In this document: piece after piece, positions 52,571-63,877 of the stretch
How the letters are laid out: every line of letters begins with the position of its first letter
How positions within the stretch are numbered: position 1 is the stretch's first letter
Source of the DNA: Paramecium octaurelia
Taxonomy: Eukaryota; Ciliophora; Oligohymenophorea; Peniculida; Parameciidae
Direction of reading: 5' to 3'
DNA length: 64,000 nucleotides
Assembly: GCA_905182995.1 (NCBI GenBank)
Contig: CAJJDP010000060.1
Location: 313,785-377,784 of the forward strand
Made by a program: the position numbers and the translations under genes
The notes under the pieces: generated by a model
Database searches by the model: none
Seen by the model: only the letters and a program-made list of their open reading frames with translations
Told to the model about the DNA's origin: nothing

Positions 52571-53477
52571 TCACATTTGATCAAATAGTTTATATAACTC
52601 TGCCCATCCAATTCTTTTGTCTTGATCATATTCTAACATTGAGTTTATGATGAACTAAGTTTTTTATGAGGTTGTGTTGCCATGATGAATGATTTCTCTT
52701 TATAAAGTTTAATGTACTTTTATTTTTGGTTTCATACAAGTAGATTTAATGATTCTAATCTGAGAAAGGTAATTCTCCATAAATCATCAAGTAAAACAAA
52801 CATCCCAAACTAAAGATATCAGCTGTATTTTAGTATTATTTAGATTGAACAACCTCTGGAGCCATGTAACCAAGCATGCCAATGGTCAAGGTCATAGGAT
52901 TCTCATTGTTATACTAAATGCATAAATTTACGTTTAGACTTACTGAACCCTAGATCTCCTAGCTTGATTTAATCATTATGCAAAAGGATGTTCTTCATCT
53001 TGATATCCCGATGCATCACATAACACTTCTGCAGATCTTGTAATCCTCTAAGTATTTCTTTCACATACACGATGGCTTATTCTTCGCTAAAGTGTTTATT
53101 TTGTTCCAGCCACGGTTTCTCAATGTCTCCCTCTATGATAAGTGATTTATGATTTACGGTTACAATACTCCATTACAATGTATGAGTATTTGTTTTATTG
53201 GAATTCATCGATGAATCTGACAACATAGTTACTATTAACTAATTTCATGTTCTGTTTTTCTGTTTCATGTAATTAACCAACCAACCCTCCATGATTCTTG
53301 AAAGTTGACATCGCAACTGCCTTTATGGCTACATTCTCATAGGTTTAGACATTGACAGCCTTTAATAGATGGTACATGTACATGATAGACTTTACAATAC
53401 CCCCCTGATCCAATTAGTTTGACTATTTCATATTGTTTCAATCTCTTTCCAGGGATGTGTAATTACTTTTATTACAT
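52571..53477 (-). pseudogene. Serine/threonine kinase gene with unresolved frameshift
   Basis: A kinase of about 280 residues. Present motifs: LIGSGGYCKVYHAV glycine loop, VAIKAVAMS lysine, IVMEYCNEGDIE hinge, YVMHRDIKMKNILL catalytic loop, LGDLGFSK in place of DFG (DLG), MLGYMAPEVV and ADIFSLGCLFYLMIYGELPF. Introns of 22 and 25 nt near the N-terminus join cleanly. In the activation loop, between GFSK (about 52,935) and NENPMTLTIGMLGYMAPE (about 52,890), the frame shifts by one base. No GT-AG intron of the needed length exists in between. A second shift near 52,690 is solved only by a 22-nt intron ending GAG. Either the copy is a young pseudogene, or there is a sequence error or unusual splice. 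ULK/NEK-like by general pattern. It overlaps nothing and ends 38 bp from the convergent TBC gene. Confidence 0.6.
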
Positions 53478-53618
53478 GAAAATTTAATAAAATTATATAT
53501 ATCTTTAATAATCCATCATCAGGATGGTTTCAATATAAAATAGTAGCCTAATTCTTCTGTTCTGAACATCTTTTGGAGGAGGTGCACATTCTACACCATC
53601 TATTGGAACTCAATCAGT

Positions 53619-54920
53619 TCATTGAAGCAGAACAGAATCTTGTATTAATTCGAATATTCTTACAACAACATCATGGTATTGTGTAATACCAAACCCTTTG
53701 GAATCCCATACAAAGTAGTTTTATTTGGCATCTGAATTGCCAAGAGATTAAGATATGATGAAGTCCTTGTACAATTCCCCATATTGCTGCATGTAGAACT
53801 TGAAAGTCTTGTTATTGACGCCAAATGCTTGAAACACTGGCAGGTATACCTATCCTGAACTGTGTTTCACAATGAAATGCTTGATTTGAGTGTGTTTATC
53901 TAAACATTTCGGAGTGTTGGGGTTGTTTTGAAGATTCGACAACAGTGTTTGGTGTAGATTGTTTGAATTGAATTTCTGGATCAATACCTAGGCTGCCTCT
54001 TTGCATTGCTCGAACATGTCCAAAGAGTTGTCATCTGAAATCATTACTATTCCGATTGGTTTTTCGAAGAAATTTATGTAAGCATACACAAATCCCATGG
54101 CTGACAAACCTGGCAAACATATGGGTATCCAATTTTCTCCCTTCTTCAACTGGCCTTGTCCTTGAATCATGCTTTGGATTATCAAAATGTCAGAGGTCTT
54201 AAATTCCATATTCTTCTATCTCCAAATGTCGATTACAAAGGTTTCTGTCAACAACAAAGAAGCTACGATGTTGGGCAATTTGATTTCCTTTAAATTATTG
54301 TGAATGAACTATCTCAAGGAGACAGCCATTGGCAAGGTGCAGATTGAATTGAATGCCATGCAGGGAGAATATAATCCGTTTTTAACAGCCAGTGTCAATA
54401 GATTTCTGGATCCTCCCACAGAAAATGCCAAGTCGTAATTGGGTTTTTGTGTTAAGTGAATATTCGCTTAATCTGTTACTATGGATATCAATTAGGTATT
54501 GAGAAAATCCAACATTTGATAAATGATGAATTCAGAATCCTATCATAAACTGGTGAGTATACTTGGAGGGAATTGGTTGAACAAATGTAGGTGATTTAAT
54601 TTCTCTGTAGAATGTAAATATTGCATTTATCATGTGAAATCTTAAATAAGGTTTGTTTTTCTTTGTCTTCAAAAAAGAATAAAAGAAACTTCTAGAAGAT
54701 TGCATTGATAGTTGCTAAAAAGATGGATGACTATTGAAAATCTTTATAATCATATATATACCTTTATTTCACTTCCATATCTCACATAGATGGGTCTTCC
54801 TGTATTGGTCATAATAAATACATGCCTTTTATGAGTAAAGAACTCTGGGATGTCAGGCGAAAATTCTTAATAAGAGACATTGATGACATGAGGCTTGTAT
54901 TAGTAGGGATCAATACTCAT
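53619..54920 (-). CDS. MON1: Vacuolar fusion protein MON1
   Basis: 415 residues with introns of 31 and 23 nt and an exact frame. Conserved MON1 blocks are clear: KRHVFIMTNTGRPIYVRYGS near residue 35, SVGGSRNLLTL-like AFSVGGSRNLLTLAVK in the middle, and ENWIPICLPGLSAMGFVYAY with INFFEKPIGIVMIS in the second longin domain. MON1 pairs with CCZ1 as the guanine-nucleotide exchange factor for Rab7 and drives early-to-late endosome conversion; it binds phosphatidylinositol 3-phosphate membranes. The start MSIDPYQYKPHVINVSYQEF is the first ATG of the open frame and lies 39 bp downstream of the ARP3 stop on the same strand. Coding DNA here is visibly less AT-rich than in the left half of the window. 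Confidence 0.93.
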
Positions 54921-54959
54921 TTATATATATTAATTTTCTTATTTAATGTGAACATACAT

Positions 54960-56360
54960 TCAATACTATGGCTAAAAGACAGCATTGTATCTGGCAATGG
55001 ATGGGCCTCTTTCGAAATACTCTTATCTGGTGTGATACACCTTCTCAAATTGTGGCTAGGATCTATATACGCACATATACCTATAATGCCATCAAACTGC
55101 CTCCTTGCCAAACAGCATATCGTTGGAAGGGGTTCTGAGTAACATTGACTTTGATGGATGCAGGCTTGAATATAATGAGATAGATAATACTTTGAATCCA
55201 GACCTTACTTCATACTTTTAGAGTCTGGAATCAATTCTCAGTTAGACTTGTTGTTCCAATCTTTGAGCAAAGCCATCAAACAAAGTGGATCCCCCTGATA
55301 GGATGATATTTTGATATAGTTTTTTTCTGCAATCAACAGGGGATGTTTAGATGGATTTATCAATGATTTCATCAATAGGAGATCTCCATTTGCCATCCAA
55401 GAATTCTGGATGGAAGAACATTTCAGGACCTAAGAACCTTTCATAACCAATGTCGATGGTGTATTTTTCTTTGGTAACAGAGCTCTTTCCATAATAGGTT
55501 TTGAATTTGTTCTTGTCTCCTCTGTCATAGGCTTGGAATTCCTTGATGAGATCTCCATCACCAATGCAATATCCGTATTTTTCTTTAACTTCTCTGGCTA
55601 CTTTTTTGATGTCTTCTGCTGGTATGTTTTCTCCTCTTTCTTTCAACAAATTTTAGATAAATTGGGTGATGTCTCTTCCTGCCAATGGTATGTGTTTGAT
55701 GCATGATCCTATCACATAACCATCTGAGACAGGGATGCAATGTGTCACACCGTCTCCTGAATCCAAGACCATACCTGTCAATCCAGCTGTTTTTTGATAT
55801 TCATTGACCGGAGCAAAGGCACTGGAGAAAAGGGACAGGACAGCCTAGACTGAAATGTGTAATCCTTTGGCATTGAAGGTTTCAAAAAAGATTTCTGCAA
55901 TGTTCTCTCTGTTTTCAGGAGGATTCTATATATCAATATTGCGCGTTTACCATAGGTGGTTCAGTCAAAATGAAGGTTGTTTCATCGGGTTCAGCTCTGA
56001 GGTAATCAAATATACTCCTATGCCAAAACTTCTCCATGAGATCCCAATTTTCTACGATTCCACTCTTCATTGGATAAAAGATATTGTGAGACTTTGTGTA
56101 GTCATATGCTTCGTATCCGATGTAGTAATCCAAATTCTCATTGGTATTCTTGCTCATTTGAACTTTTTACTAATGTCAAAGTGTCGAATTACTTTTTCTT
56201 GATGATCTGCCACAACAGTAGGGATATCGAATTATGGTTCGGTATTTCCAGCCCACCCCATCTTTGTAAATCCAGTACCTACGATGCACTTTGATCAAAT
56301 ACCATTGTCGATGACGCAAACCTTGCTCTGATAAAACCCTTTGTCAATTGTCTATTGCAT
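54960..56360 (-). CDS. ARP3: Actin-related protein 3 (Arp2/3 complex subunit)
   Basis: 425 residues with five introns (23-26 nt) and an exact frame. Diagnostic Arp3 blocks are [40 protein letters not shown] followed by [61 protein letters not shown], and the tail [20 protein letters not shown]. Length is close to the usual 418. Arp3 with Arp2 forms the seed of branched actin filaments; in Paramecium this could serve food-vacuole and endosome dynamics. The first intron sits within the ATP-binding loop codons ([17 protein letters not shown]). The intron at 55,165-55,190 ends in AAG. Starts 81 bp from the PI3K stop. Confidence 0.95.
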
Positions 56361-56441
56361 ATGATACTCTATATATATTTTATATTAATTATTATTAATT
56401 ATTGATTAATCTTATGATTATTAATATAGTTATAAAGATGT

Positions 56442-59400
56442 TCATCCTTTTCTTTTAAGAGTATGAAAAAAGTTGTCAACTCTTCTCCATTTATCATTAA
56501 TCGATGTAATTATTTCCTGTCTGAATTTCATCGTTGCCTCTTGTTCTGAGAGATTCAAAGCCAATCTGTCCTATAAGTATCTCACATCTTCTGCATTTTA
56601 CAATTCAGGTATTCCAGCTGTCAAATTCATCAAGAATAAATCAACCAGCCATCTCCCATGTTTTCTGATCAAATTATAGGCATCCAAACAATGCTTCTCA
56701 AATTATTTGAAGGTTTCACTGTCCTATCCACCCATCACTGTCAACATCTCTGGAGTTAAAACAAACTTGGCTCTTTCTATTATGTTATTGACTTTTTACC
56801 TCTATTGATTCCAAACTTGATCTTGAAATTGCCCAAGAAATGTCCAAAATCAATATGAAAGATGTGTCCACTTGACTTGATCATGATATTGCCACTGTGT
56901 CTATCGCCGATCCCCAGAACATAAGTGGCAACACAATACCCAGCACAAGATCTAAGGAAGATGTCTTTGGATCTGTTCAAATCTTCAGCATTCTGATTCT
57001 GTTGATGTAGATAATTGATAAGTGCCTTTTCATCGAATGCTCCAAATGCCCCAATCTTATCATGGATTTCAGAGATGTTCAATGAGTCCAACACCACCTC
57101 GATCATTCCAACCTAATCATCAGTGGCAATCACTTTGTACGGTTTCATCTTGAAATCCAAGCCTGAATCCAACCATATCGTATCAATGATCTTGATTATC
57201 TGCAGAGTCAACATGTCTTACTTCAGATCGTCTCCATTCTTAAAAATGACCTGCAATTGATTAATCTATTGATTGATCGATTTTTAATAAGATTTCAAAT
57301 ACAATTTCAGTGGCAACTTCTTTGAATTCAACACCTTGCATTGATCAATATCAAAACTGGCAATCTGCATCCGAGCATCAATTGGAAATGTAAATGGCTG
57401 AACCACATTCTAAGTGATTTGCTATAACTCTCTCTTCAAAGCATCAGTCTTCTATTGCATCTCCGACCCCACCTATTTGCTCTTGATCTTCAAAGACGAC
57501 TCAATTAACAGATTATTCAATCTCACCTCCTTGACGATCGTCTCTCTGAATTACCCGCATATCATTATCAGTTGTTCCAGCCATATGAAATACCTCAGAA
57601 ATGATGGTTTCAAATTCAATTGCGATTTCAAAAGCCAGAAAAACTCCTGTCCAATCTGAAAAGGATTCGCTGATGCCCTCTCCAGAAGCAGTTCTCCCAA
57701 AGGATTGTAGATGTTTTTCTCAAATTGCAAAGCCTGACTCAATTGCAATAAGTACAGACTCAACTCGTCATCAGAGAGGAGACTTATTCGATCGACTGCA
57801 TACAAGCGAACAATCTCATCAGGGAAGTGGGAGTCCATCAAAATGAGTGCTATTTGTGGTGGCAATGGAATCCACTCCTTTATCATTTGATGGGCTTCTC
57901 TTACTTGTTTGGGGTCTGCCCAATTAACAGCCTTAAGAAATAATTGCAACGCATATGGTAATGTTTTGTAATGGTGTCGACATATCATCAATAGAAATTT
58001 GTCCAATTAAGAGTAGTGCACTCTGTCCAGAGAGGTAGCTGATAATAGTGTTTATAAATAGGCTAGATCTTCTGTTTTAGGAGTTTGATCAATATCTTTG
58101 TAGGGATAAGCAAGACCTAATCTATCGCTATTTTCTTTATAATAATTAGAAGTCAATCTATTTGATATAAAATATTGTAAAAAGTTATTTAGTGAATTTC
58201 TAGCTAATTATGAGAAATTACTTGATCTTTAGCTATCTATATTCTGAAGGATGCTGATTCCCTTCCTTTTATTTTAAGACATAATGGACCCTGTGGTTTT
58301 ATCTAGATCGAATTGGATCCTCTGATCCTTCACATAATGATAATTCTTTTTAGTTTCAATCTGCTTTTGCAATTGGGAATCTGACCTCACCAAATCTGCA
58401 TAATGCTTAACATTCAAGCAATCCTTCAGACTTCCCTGATGGAATTGTTAGAACTTCTGATCCCTCAAGGACCATTTCAATTGAGAACTGAAGCAATCCA
58501 TCTTGATCGACAAATAGCTGTAACACTTAGGTCTGCACCTCTTGTAAATGTTGTCTAAGTTGATTTCGCCTTTGAAATCCTGGAAGCACCCGATCTTTGG
58601 GTTGATGTCATAGAACGGCCACAAATTGAGGGTTTGCAATCCTTGTTTGAACTTTGAATTCTGATCGAACAAGTACATGCTGGTGCTGCCTACAATTTAG
58701 GATTCTCCGTGACAGGAATAGATCAACACCCTAAAACATAATTTAACTTCCAACGGCAACATGGAGTATTTGATTTGACTGAATTTAATGGATGCATTGA
58801 AGGTGGGTGTGAATGAAAAAGGGATGAGTTGCGACTCGCTCACAGATGAATTGGTTAATAATTTGTCACCGTAATACAGGGATGCCTCAACGGATATTAA
58901 GAAGGGTTCGAAGTTGAGATTGAAGAGAGACTGTATCTACTTGATGTAATTTCTGTTCTCGACTCCTCCAAATGACAAGTATCTGATGGGGATGTAGGGT
59001 TCGTCCTATTGTGTCTCTTTTCTGTGGAACATGAGGATGTCCTTGTTTTTGTTGATTTTTGATGGCTGGTTTTTGGTGATGTTGTTCAATTTGGTTGTTC
59101 CATTGTAGGTGGATCTCTTTTTGCCCAATCTGTCAAAGTCAGATTCGAACAGATTCTTGAGCTGGTCTATTTTGATTATTTTGAAACTGAAGTAGAAATC
59201 GCATTGTCCTGAATAAATGAAGTCTAAGTCATTTACAATTCTATTCTATGATATAAGTCTATATTACTTGCTTTAAGAAGTTGATCTGCTGATTGACTAT
59301 TTTTTATTTCGGATACCATATGAATATGGGGACCCCCAGGTACTTCCTCCAGTCCTCAATCAATTCGTAATTGTCCTTGGGTCTCAAATAGAGGGGGGGA

Positions 59401-60017
59401 TAATCGAAATTGCTGGAAGGCAAGTAATCAATCAAAATAGTGTTCAAAACTTGGCTGTCTCTGATGATGTTTCGGATTCTAGTAAATTGCAACAGAGGCT
59501 GTTCTCCGTAGATGTACTCCTGATATCCGTCCACCTGTAAAATGTACTAATGAGGATTGGACAACTGATATTGGAATTACTTCAGTATCATCTGAATGGC
59601 TTCGTCAGCACTCGTCATCAAATTGAATTCGATTTTGGTCTCCTTGCCATTCAAGAGATCGTTCTGGCATCGGCAAATGATGTTGAATTTAATAGTGTAA
59701 ATGTTACTAAATGAGAATCCCATATTGGATTCCACCAAATACCTCCGATATTGTTGTTGTTGGGGGTGCAAAAGATACGAAGGAATGTTTCTCCTCCTGT
59801 ATTATTCTACTTCGCTCGAATCTTGTAACCAATGTGCTACATTCTCATGATTATACAGAATGTAATCCATATCCTGCAGAGCGTTCTCGCATTTCTGTTT
59901 GTACTGAGGATCCACATGGGTTTCTATGATGATGATGTCTCCGTTGGTGGAATAAATTTAACGACTATCAGGATCTAGACATATAATCCAATTTGTATAT
60001 TATTAAAATTATTTCAT
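56442..60017 (-). CDS. Class I-type phosphoinositide 3-kinase catalytic subunit
   Basis: About 1,160 residues with short introns. Domains in order: an adaptor-binding-like start ([20 protein letters not shown]), a Ras-binding-domain-like region ([20 protein letters not shown], about 59,570-59,660), a C2 domain ending [18 protein letters not shown], a PIK helical domain ([40 protein letters not shown]), and the kinase domain ([40 protein letters not shown]). GDRHSGNI and HIDFGH are the catalytic and magnesium motifs. [20 protein letters not shown] and the C-terminal [20 protein letters not shown] complete it. Presence of RBD-like and C2 regions places it with class I/II rather than Vps34. It phosphorylates membrane phosphoinositides at the 3-position. 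Divergent from the Piwi gene. Confidence 0.92.
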
Positions 60018-60304
60018 AAATAATAATTATGTAATTAATCTCCACATCCCAATATGTTTTTCGTATTTTCACACTAAATCATTCATCTCCTGCACTTCCC
60101 ACACTCCCAACCTCATCGCCCTTCCCTCCTCGACTCACAAATACCTCAAGCCAATTTTCACACCCTCAAAAAAACCACCTATTTGCCTATACAACACATG
60201 ATACTTACTCTAAATTTTACAGAACATAATAAAATCCTTAGATTTTTTAGTATATATATCCCTGGATTGCCACTCCCCACATTCTCCAATTATTAAGATC
60301 ATTT
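60018..60304. promoter_or_regulatory. Divergent PI3K/Piwi intergenic region
   Basis: 287 bp between two divergent start codons, so it should contain both promoters. The middle (60,060-60,180) is unusually C-rich on the + strand and poor in G, unlike the A/T-rich gaps elsewhere. No defined element is recognised. Confidence 0.45.
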
Positions 60305-62759
60305 ATGATTGAGAGAGGACAAACAGTGTATACCAACTTCTACTAGATCCAAATCAACCCCAACAGTCACATCTACAGATATCAAGTACTCAATCCCCCT
60401 TAATTCTCCCCTAGTTGTCATTTTAACCCTTCCTATCTCCAGAACAGTAGATTGCCAAATGGAGAGAAATCTTCAAGATTGCCAAGGCCGGTCTCCAAGA
60501 GAACCTCAAAGTCTTCATCACCAACAACTAAATCCTCTATTCGCCAGTGAGAGCTTCGACCATGGGCTTGCTCTTGGGAGTTTTCGAAGAAGAAGGAACC
60601 AGTCATTCCATCTCTATCGAAGAGAAGGCTGTTCTCAAGCCTGGAGAACCAGAGTACACAGGGTTGATTGGGAGATTCTTCAAGATGCTATTGAAACAAT
60701 AGAAATTGTTACAGATCGGAAGAAAGTACTTTAACACCAAAAATTTAATTAATTTCGATTAATTCGGATTGAAAGTATATTCTGTTATTAATCATCCCAA
60801 GGTTTTACCAGGAGTAAGTTGCAGTCTCATAAAACAAGAAGAACAAGGCAAATATTACATCAATATAGACTCCTCATTTAAAATGTTGAGAAGCACCACC
60901 ATGTATGAGGAGTTGAGGAACTCAAGAGATTTCTCACAATTGGAAGGAGCCATCGTTATGACTGTCTACAATTACAAATTCTATAAAGTCAATAAAGTCA
61001 GCAGGGAGATGAATCCAAAGAGCGAATTTGAAAATTTGAAAGGAGAAAAGATGAGTTACATGCAATATTACTAAGATAAGTATTAATAGAATATCAATAT
61101 CAAAGGTACAAGATTGCCATAAAGGATGTTACCCAACCATTGATTGAAGTCTTAGAGAAATCAAGAAAGAAACAAGAAGAGAAGATCATCTACCTAATAC
61201 CAGAATTGTGTGTCATGACTGGATTATCAAATGAAATGAGAAACAACTTCTAAACCATGAAATAGTTATCCACTGTCACCAAACCCAGAGGAGTTGATAG
61301 AGTGAAATAGGCAGATCAATTTATATAGTGTTTTCACAATAAGGAGAGTGAAGAATTAATAAAGAAATGGAATATTCAATTGGAACCCAAATGCTTGCAG
61401 ATTCAGAGTTCCAAAATCAAACCAGGAAATATTATGATGGGCAACAACACCTCCATCAATATTGAAACAGGCAATTTAGATAGAGACACTCAGACTGCCA
61501 TGTTGAGAGGAGTGGGTTTGGAGAATTGGGGAATCTTGTATAGTGACAGAGACAGCAGATAAGCTGAAGACTTTATGAGTTGTTTGAGGGAGAGCATAGA
61601 ATATTGTAAGTTTTAATGCAAAGCTCCTCGTACTTTTGTGCTCCATTCAAATAGAATTGAAGATTGGATTAAGTAAGTCGATTAAATTGTCCAACAATCA
61701 TAAGGACCATAAAAAGTAACCTTGCTCTTATTGATATTGAATGGTCCAAAGAAGAATGCTCCACTCTATACAGACATCAAAAGATATTTGATTAATGATT
61801 GTCCAATAGCCTCCTAGGTTATCTTGAGTTCCACTTTAAATCAACCCAAAGGAAAAGTGAAGACTATTTGCAATAAGTTATTGGTTCAAATTTGTGCTAA
61901 AGTTGGAGGAACACCTTGGGGAGTCTCAGAATTGCCATTTACTGATCAACCAACAATGATATGTGGTATGGATGTGTATCATTCTACTGGCAAAGCTAAG
62001 AAGTCTATGTTATCATTCGTATCTACAGAAGATGAATTCTTTAGCAAATACATGACCTAATCAATTGAAATGGAAACTGGAGTAGAATTCTCATTCAGTT
62101 TGTGTCCAGTCTTAGTCAAATCCTTGCAATCCTTCTGTGGAGACAGGAATGGTCCTTTGCCATCCAGAATCATTATATTTAGAGATGGGGTCTCTAATTC
62201 TTAAGCTAAAACTGTCATTGAGACTGAAGTAGCCCAATTCAGATAAGCCATAGAGCAAGTCAAAACAGAAAAGAATTCTGACAAACCAATCAAATTGATA
62301 GTGTTATCAGTCAATAAAAAAGTAGGGGCTAAATTTTATGCTGGAGAGAGGTTAATTATTATCATTATTATTCCCTTAGAAACCTAGATAACCCTCCTTA
62401 GGGTACTTTGATAGATACTGAAATTAGCAATGGAAAAGACGATTATTATCTGATATCACAAAGAACAACCTAAGGAACTGTGTAACCCACTCATTATCAT
62501 GTCTTAGTGAATGATTTATGCGATGAACCTAATATCCTGAAGAAATTGTAGGCCTTGTCTTATAAGTTGTGCTACATGTATTACAATTTCAGTGGAGCCA
62601 TCAAAGTAATTGTTATTGTTTTAGTAGATACCTGCACCTATCCAATATGCTCATGTTTGCTCAAATTTTATAGGAGATAGATTCGATCCCAGAAAACCCC
62701 AGTCCTTGATTAAGCCAAATCCCATATTGAATCAGAGAAGATCCCTCTTCTTCATATGA
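60305..62759 (+). CDS. Piwi-family Argonaute (Ptiwi)
   Basis: 782 residues with introns of 29, 26, 29 and 22 nt and an exact frame. It starts MIERGQTVYTNFYQIQINPN, an N-terminal block typical of Paramecium Piwi proteins. The PAZ-like region is around residues 230-330 (YKIAIKDVTQPLIEVLEKS). The PIWI domain shows CGMDVYHSTGKAKKSMLSFV (first Asp), IIIFRDGVSNSQA (second Asp) and VQPTHYHVLVN (His), so the DDH slicer triad is complete. It ends with APIQYAHVCSNFIGDRF. Ptiwi proteins load scnRNAs, iesRNAs or siRNAs and guide genome rearrangement or silencing. Which of the about fifteen paralogues this is cannot be told from the sequence alone. The second intron (61,080-61,105) ends in AAG. Confidence 0.94.
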
Positions 62760-62797
62760 AAATTATTAAATCAAAATAAATAAATTAGAACATTTAA

Positions 62798-62838
62798 TCA
62801 TTATTATTATTATTATTATTATTACTATTACTCGTATA
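62798..62838. repeat. ATT microsatellite encoding a poly-Gln C-terminus
   Basis: Ten or more ATT units on the + strand. Read on the minus strand they are TAA/TAG codons, giving about ten glutamines right before the TGA stop of the DnaJ gene. Length changes here would alter only the protein tail. Confidence 0.85.
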
Positions 62839-63877
62839 GTTTTTGAACATTTTACTAATTTAAATGATTACCCTCTACACCTTTGACTCTTCTGAAGATC
62901 TTTGCCTATTAATATAATTTTGAGACATCCTCTTCATCTTCATCCTCATCATCTTCCTCATCCACAATTTATTTTTTAATTTATGCTTTTTTTGACAATT
63001 TTAAGTATTTGTTCACCGTATCTTCTGAACTTTGGCCTGCTTATATTACTTAAGCTCCCTATTCGGATCGGAATCTATCCAATCTCTCATAGCACAATGG
63101 GGCCAAATTATATCTGCCACTCTCATCCATTTCATCAAGAATATCAATGGGAATATTTCTTTTTTATCATTGAATCTATTTACTTGCATTCAGTCTCCGT
63201 AACCTTGTACAGTATTTGCCTGTCTGGATAAGGCGAATAACCATAACGCTTTTTGTAATCTCTTTCCTTCTCCCTTATGAATTCTGGATCCTCTGGAAAT
63301 GACTAATATCTCGATTACGTTCTCTCCTCAATCATTTATGAGTTCCATCTCCACATTATCACAAACAACACCAAACTCACTACGTATAATTCTGGACTCC
63401 TCCTCATACTATGGAATAATGGGTTGTCTTCAATATATTTGTTCCTCTATCGTTGAAAGTCTTTCTCCTCGAAATCTTAGGTCTTCCTTCGAAAATCGTA
63501 GTAATATTAAGCATTCGGATTTATCGGTCTCTATTGCTGCTGACTTTATTATTAAGAATATTAGGTTCTTGTTTCTTAATTCTACGATCTCCCACTTGAC
63601 TATTACTATTATTCCATCAAAATCCTGTCGTACTTCTTTCTCTCATTCTCATCTGATAGAGTATTGTAAGCTGCTACAATTGATTTAAACAATTCCTATT
63701 ATTTAAATTTATTTATACTTGATCACTCTCTTTCGCATTTGGTGAATCAGGATGGTGCTGTTTAGCTAAAATGTGAAATTGTTTTTTTATTTCCTCATTT
63801 GTAGCATCTCTGCGAACTCCCAGTAATTAATAAAAATTTTGAGTCGAGAATCTACATTTACTAAATATTCTTAACAT
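62798..63877 (-). CDS. Mitochondrial-type J-domain protein (DnaJ)
   Basis: 343 residues with two introns (23 and 25 nt) and an exact frame. The N-terminus MLRIFSKCRFSTQNFYQLLG combines a likely mitochondrial presequence (RIFSKCRFST) with the start of the J domain. LAKQHHPDSPNAKESDQ carries the invariant HPD and VAAYNTLSDENERKKYDRIL completes the J domain. There is no Gly/Phe or zinc-finger region. A Gln-rich linker, one hydrophobic segment (ELYVVSLVLFVIMWRWN), an acidic stretch (DEEDDEDEDEEDV) and a poly-Gln tail follow. It should stimulate an Hsp70 at or in mitochondria. The intron at 63,159-63,183 ends in AAG. The last codons are a TAA run that forms the tail. Confidence 0.85.

Noticed and set aside
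54822..55142. + strand frame of 106 residues
   Set aside because: It is antisense to the MON1 start and the Arp3 end, both of which are strongly supported.
62983..63688. Two long + strand frames in this interval
   Set aside because: Both are antisense shadows of the DnaJ gene.
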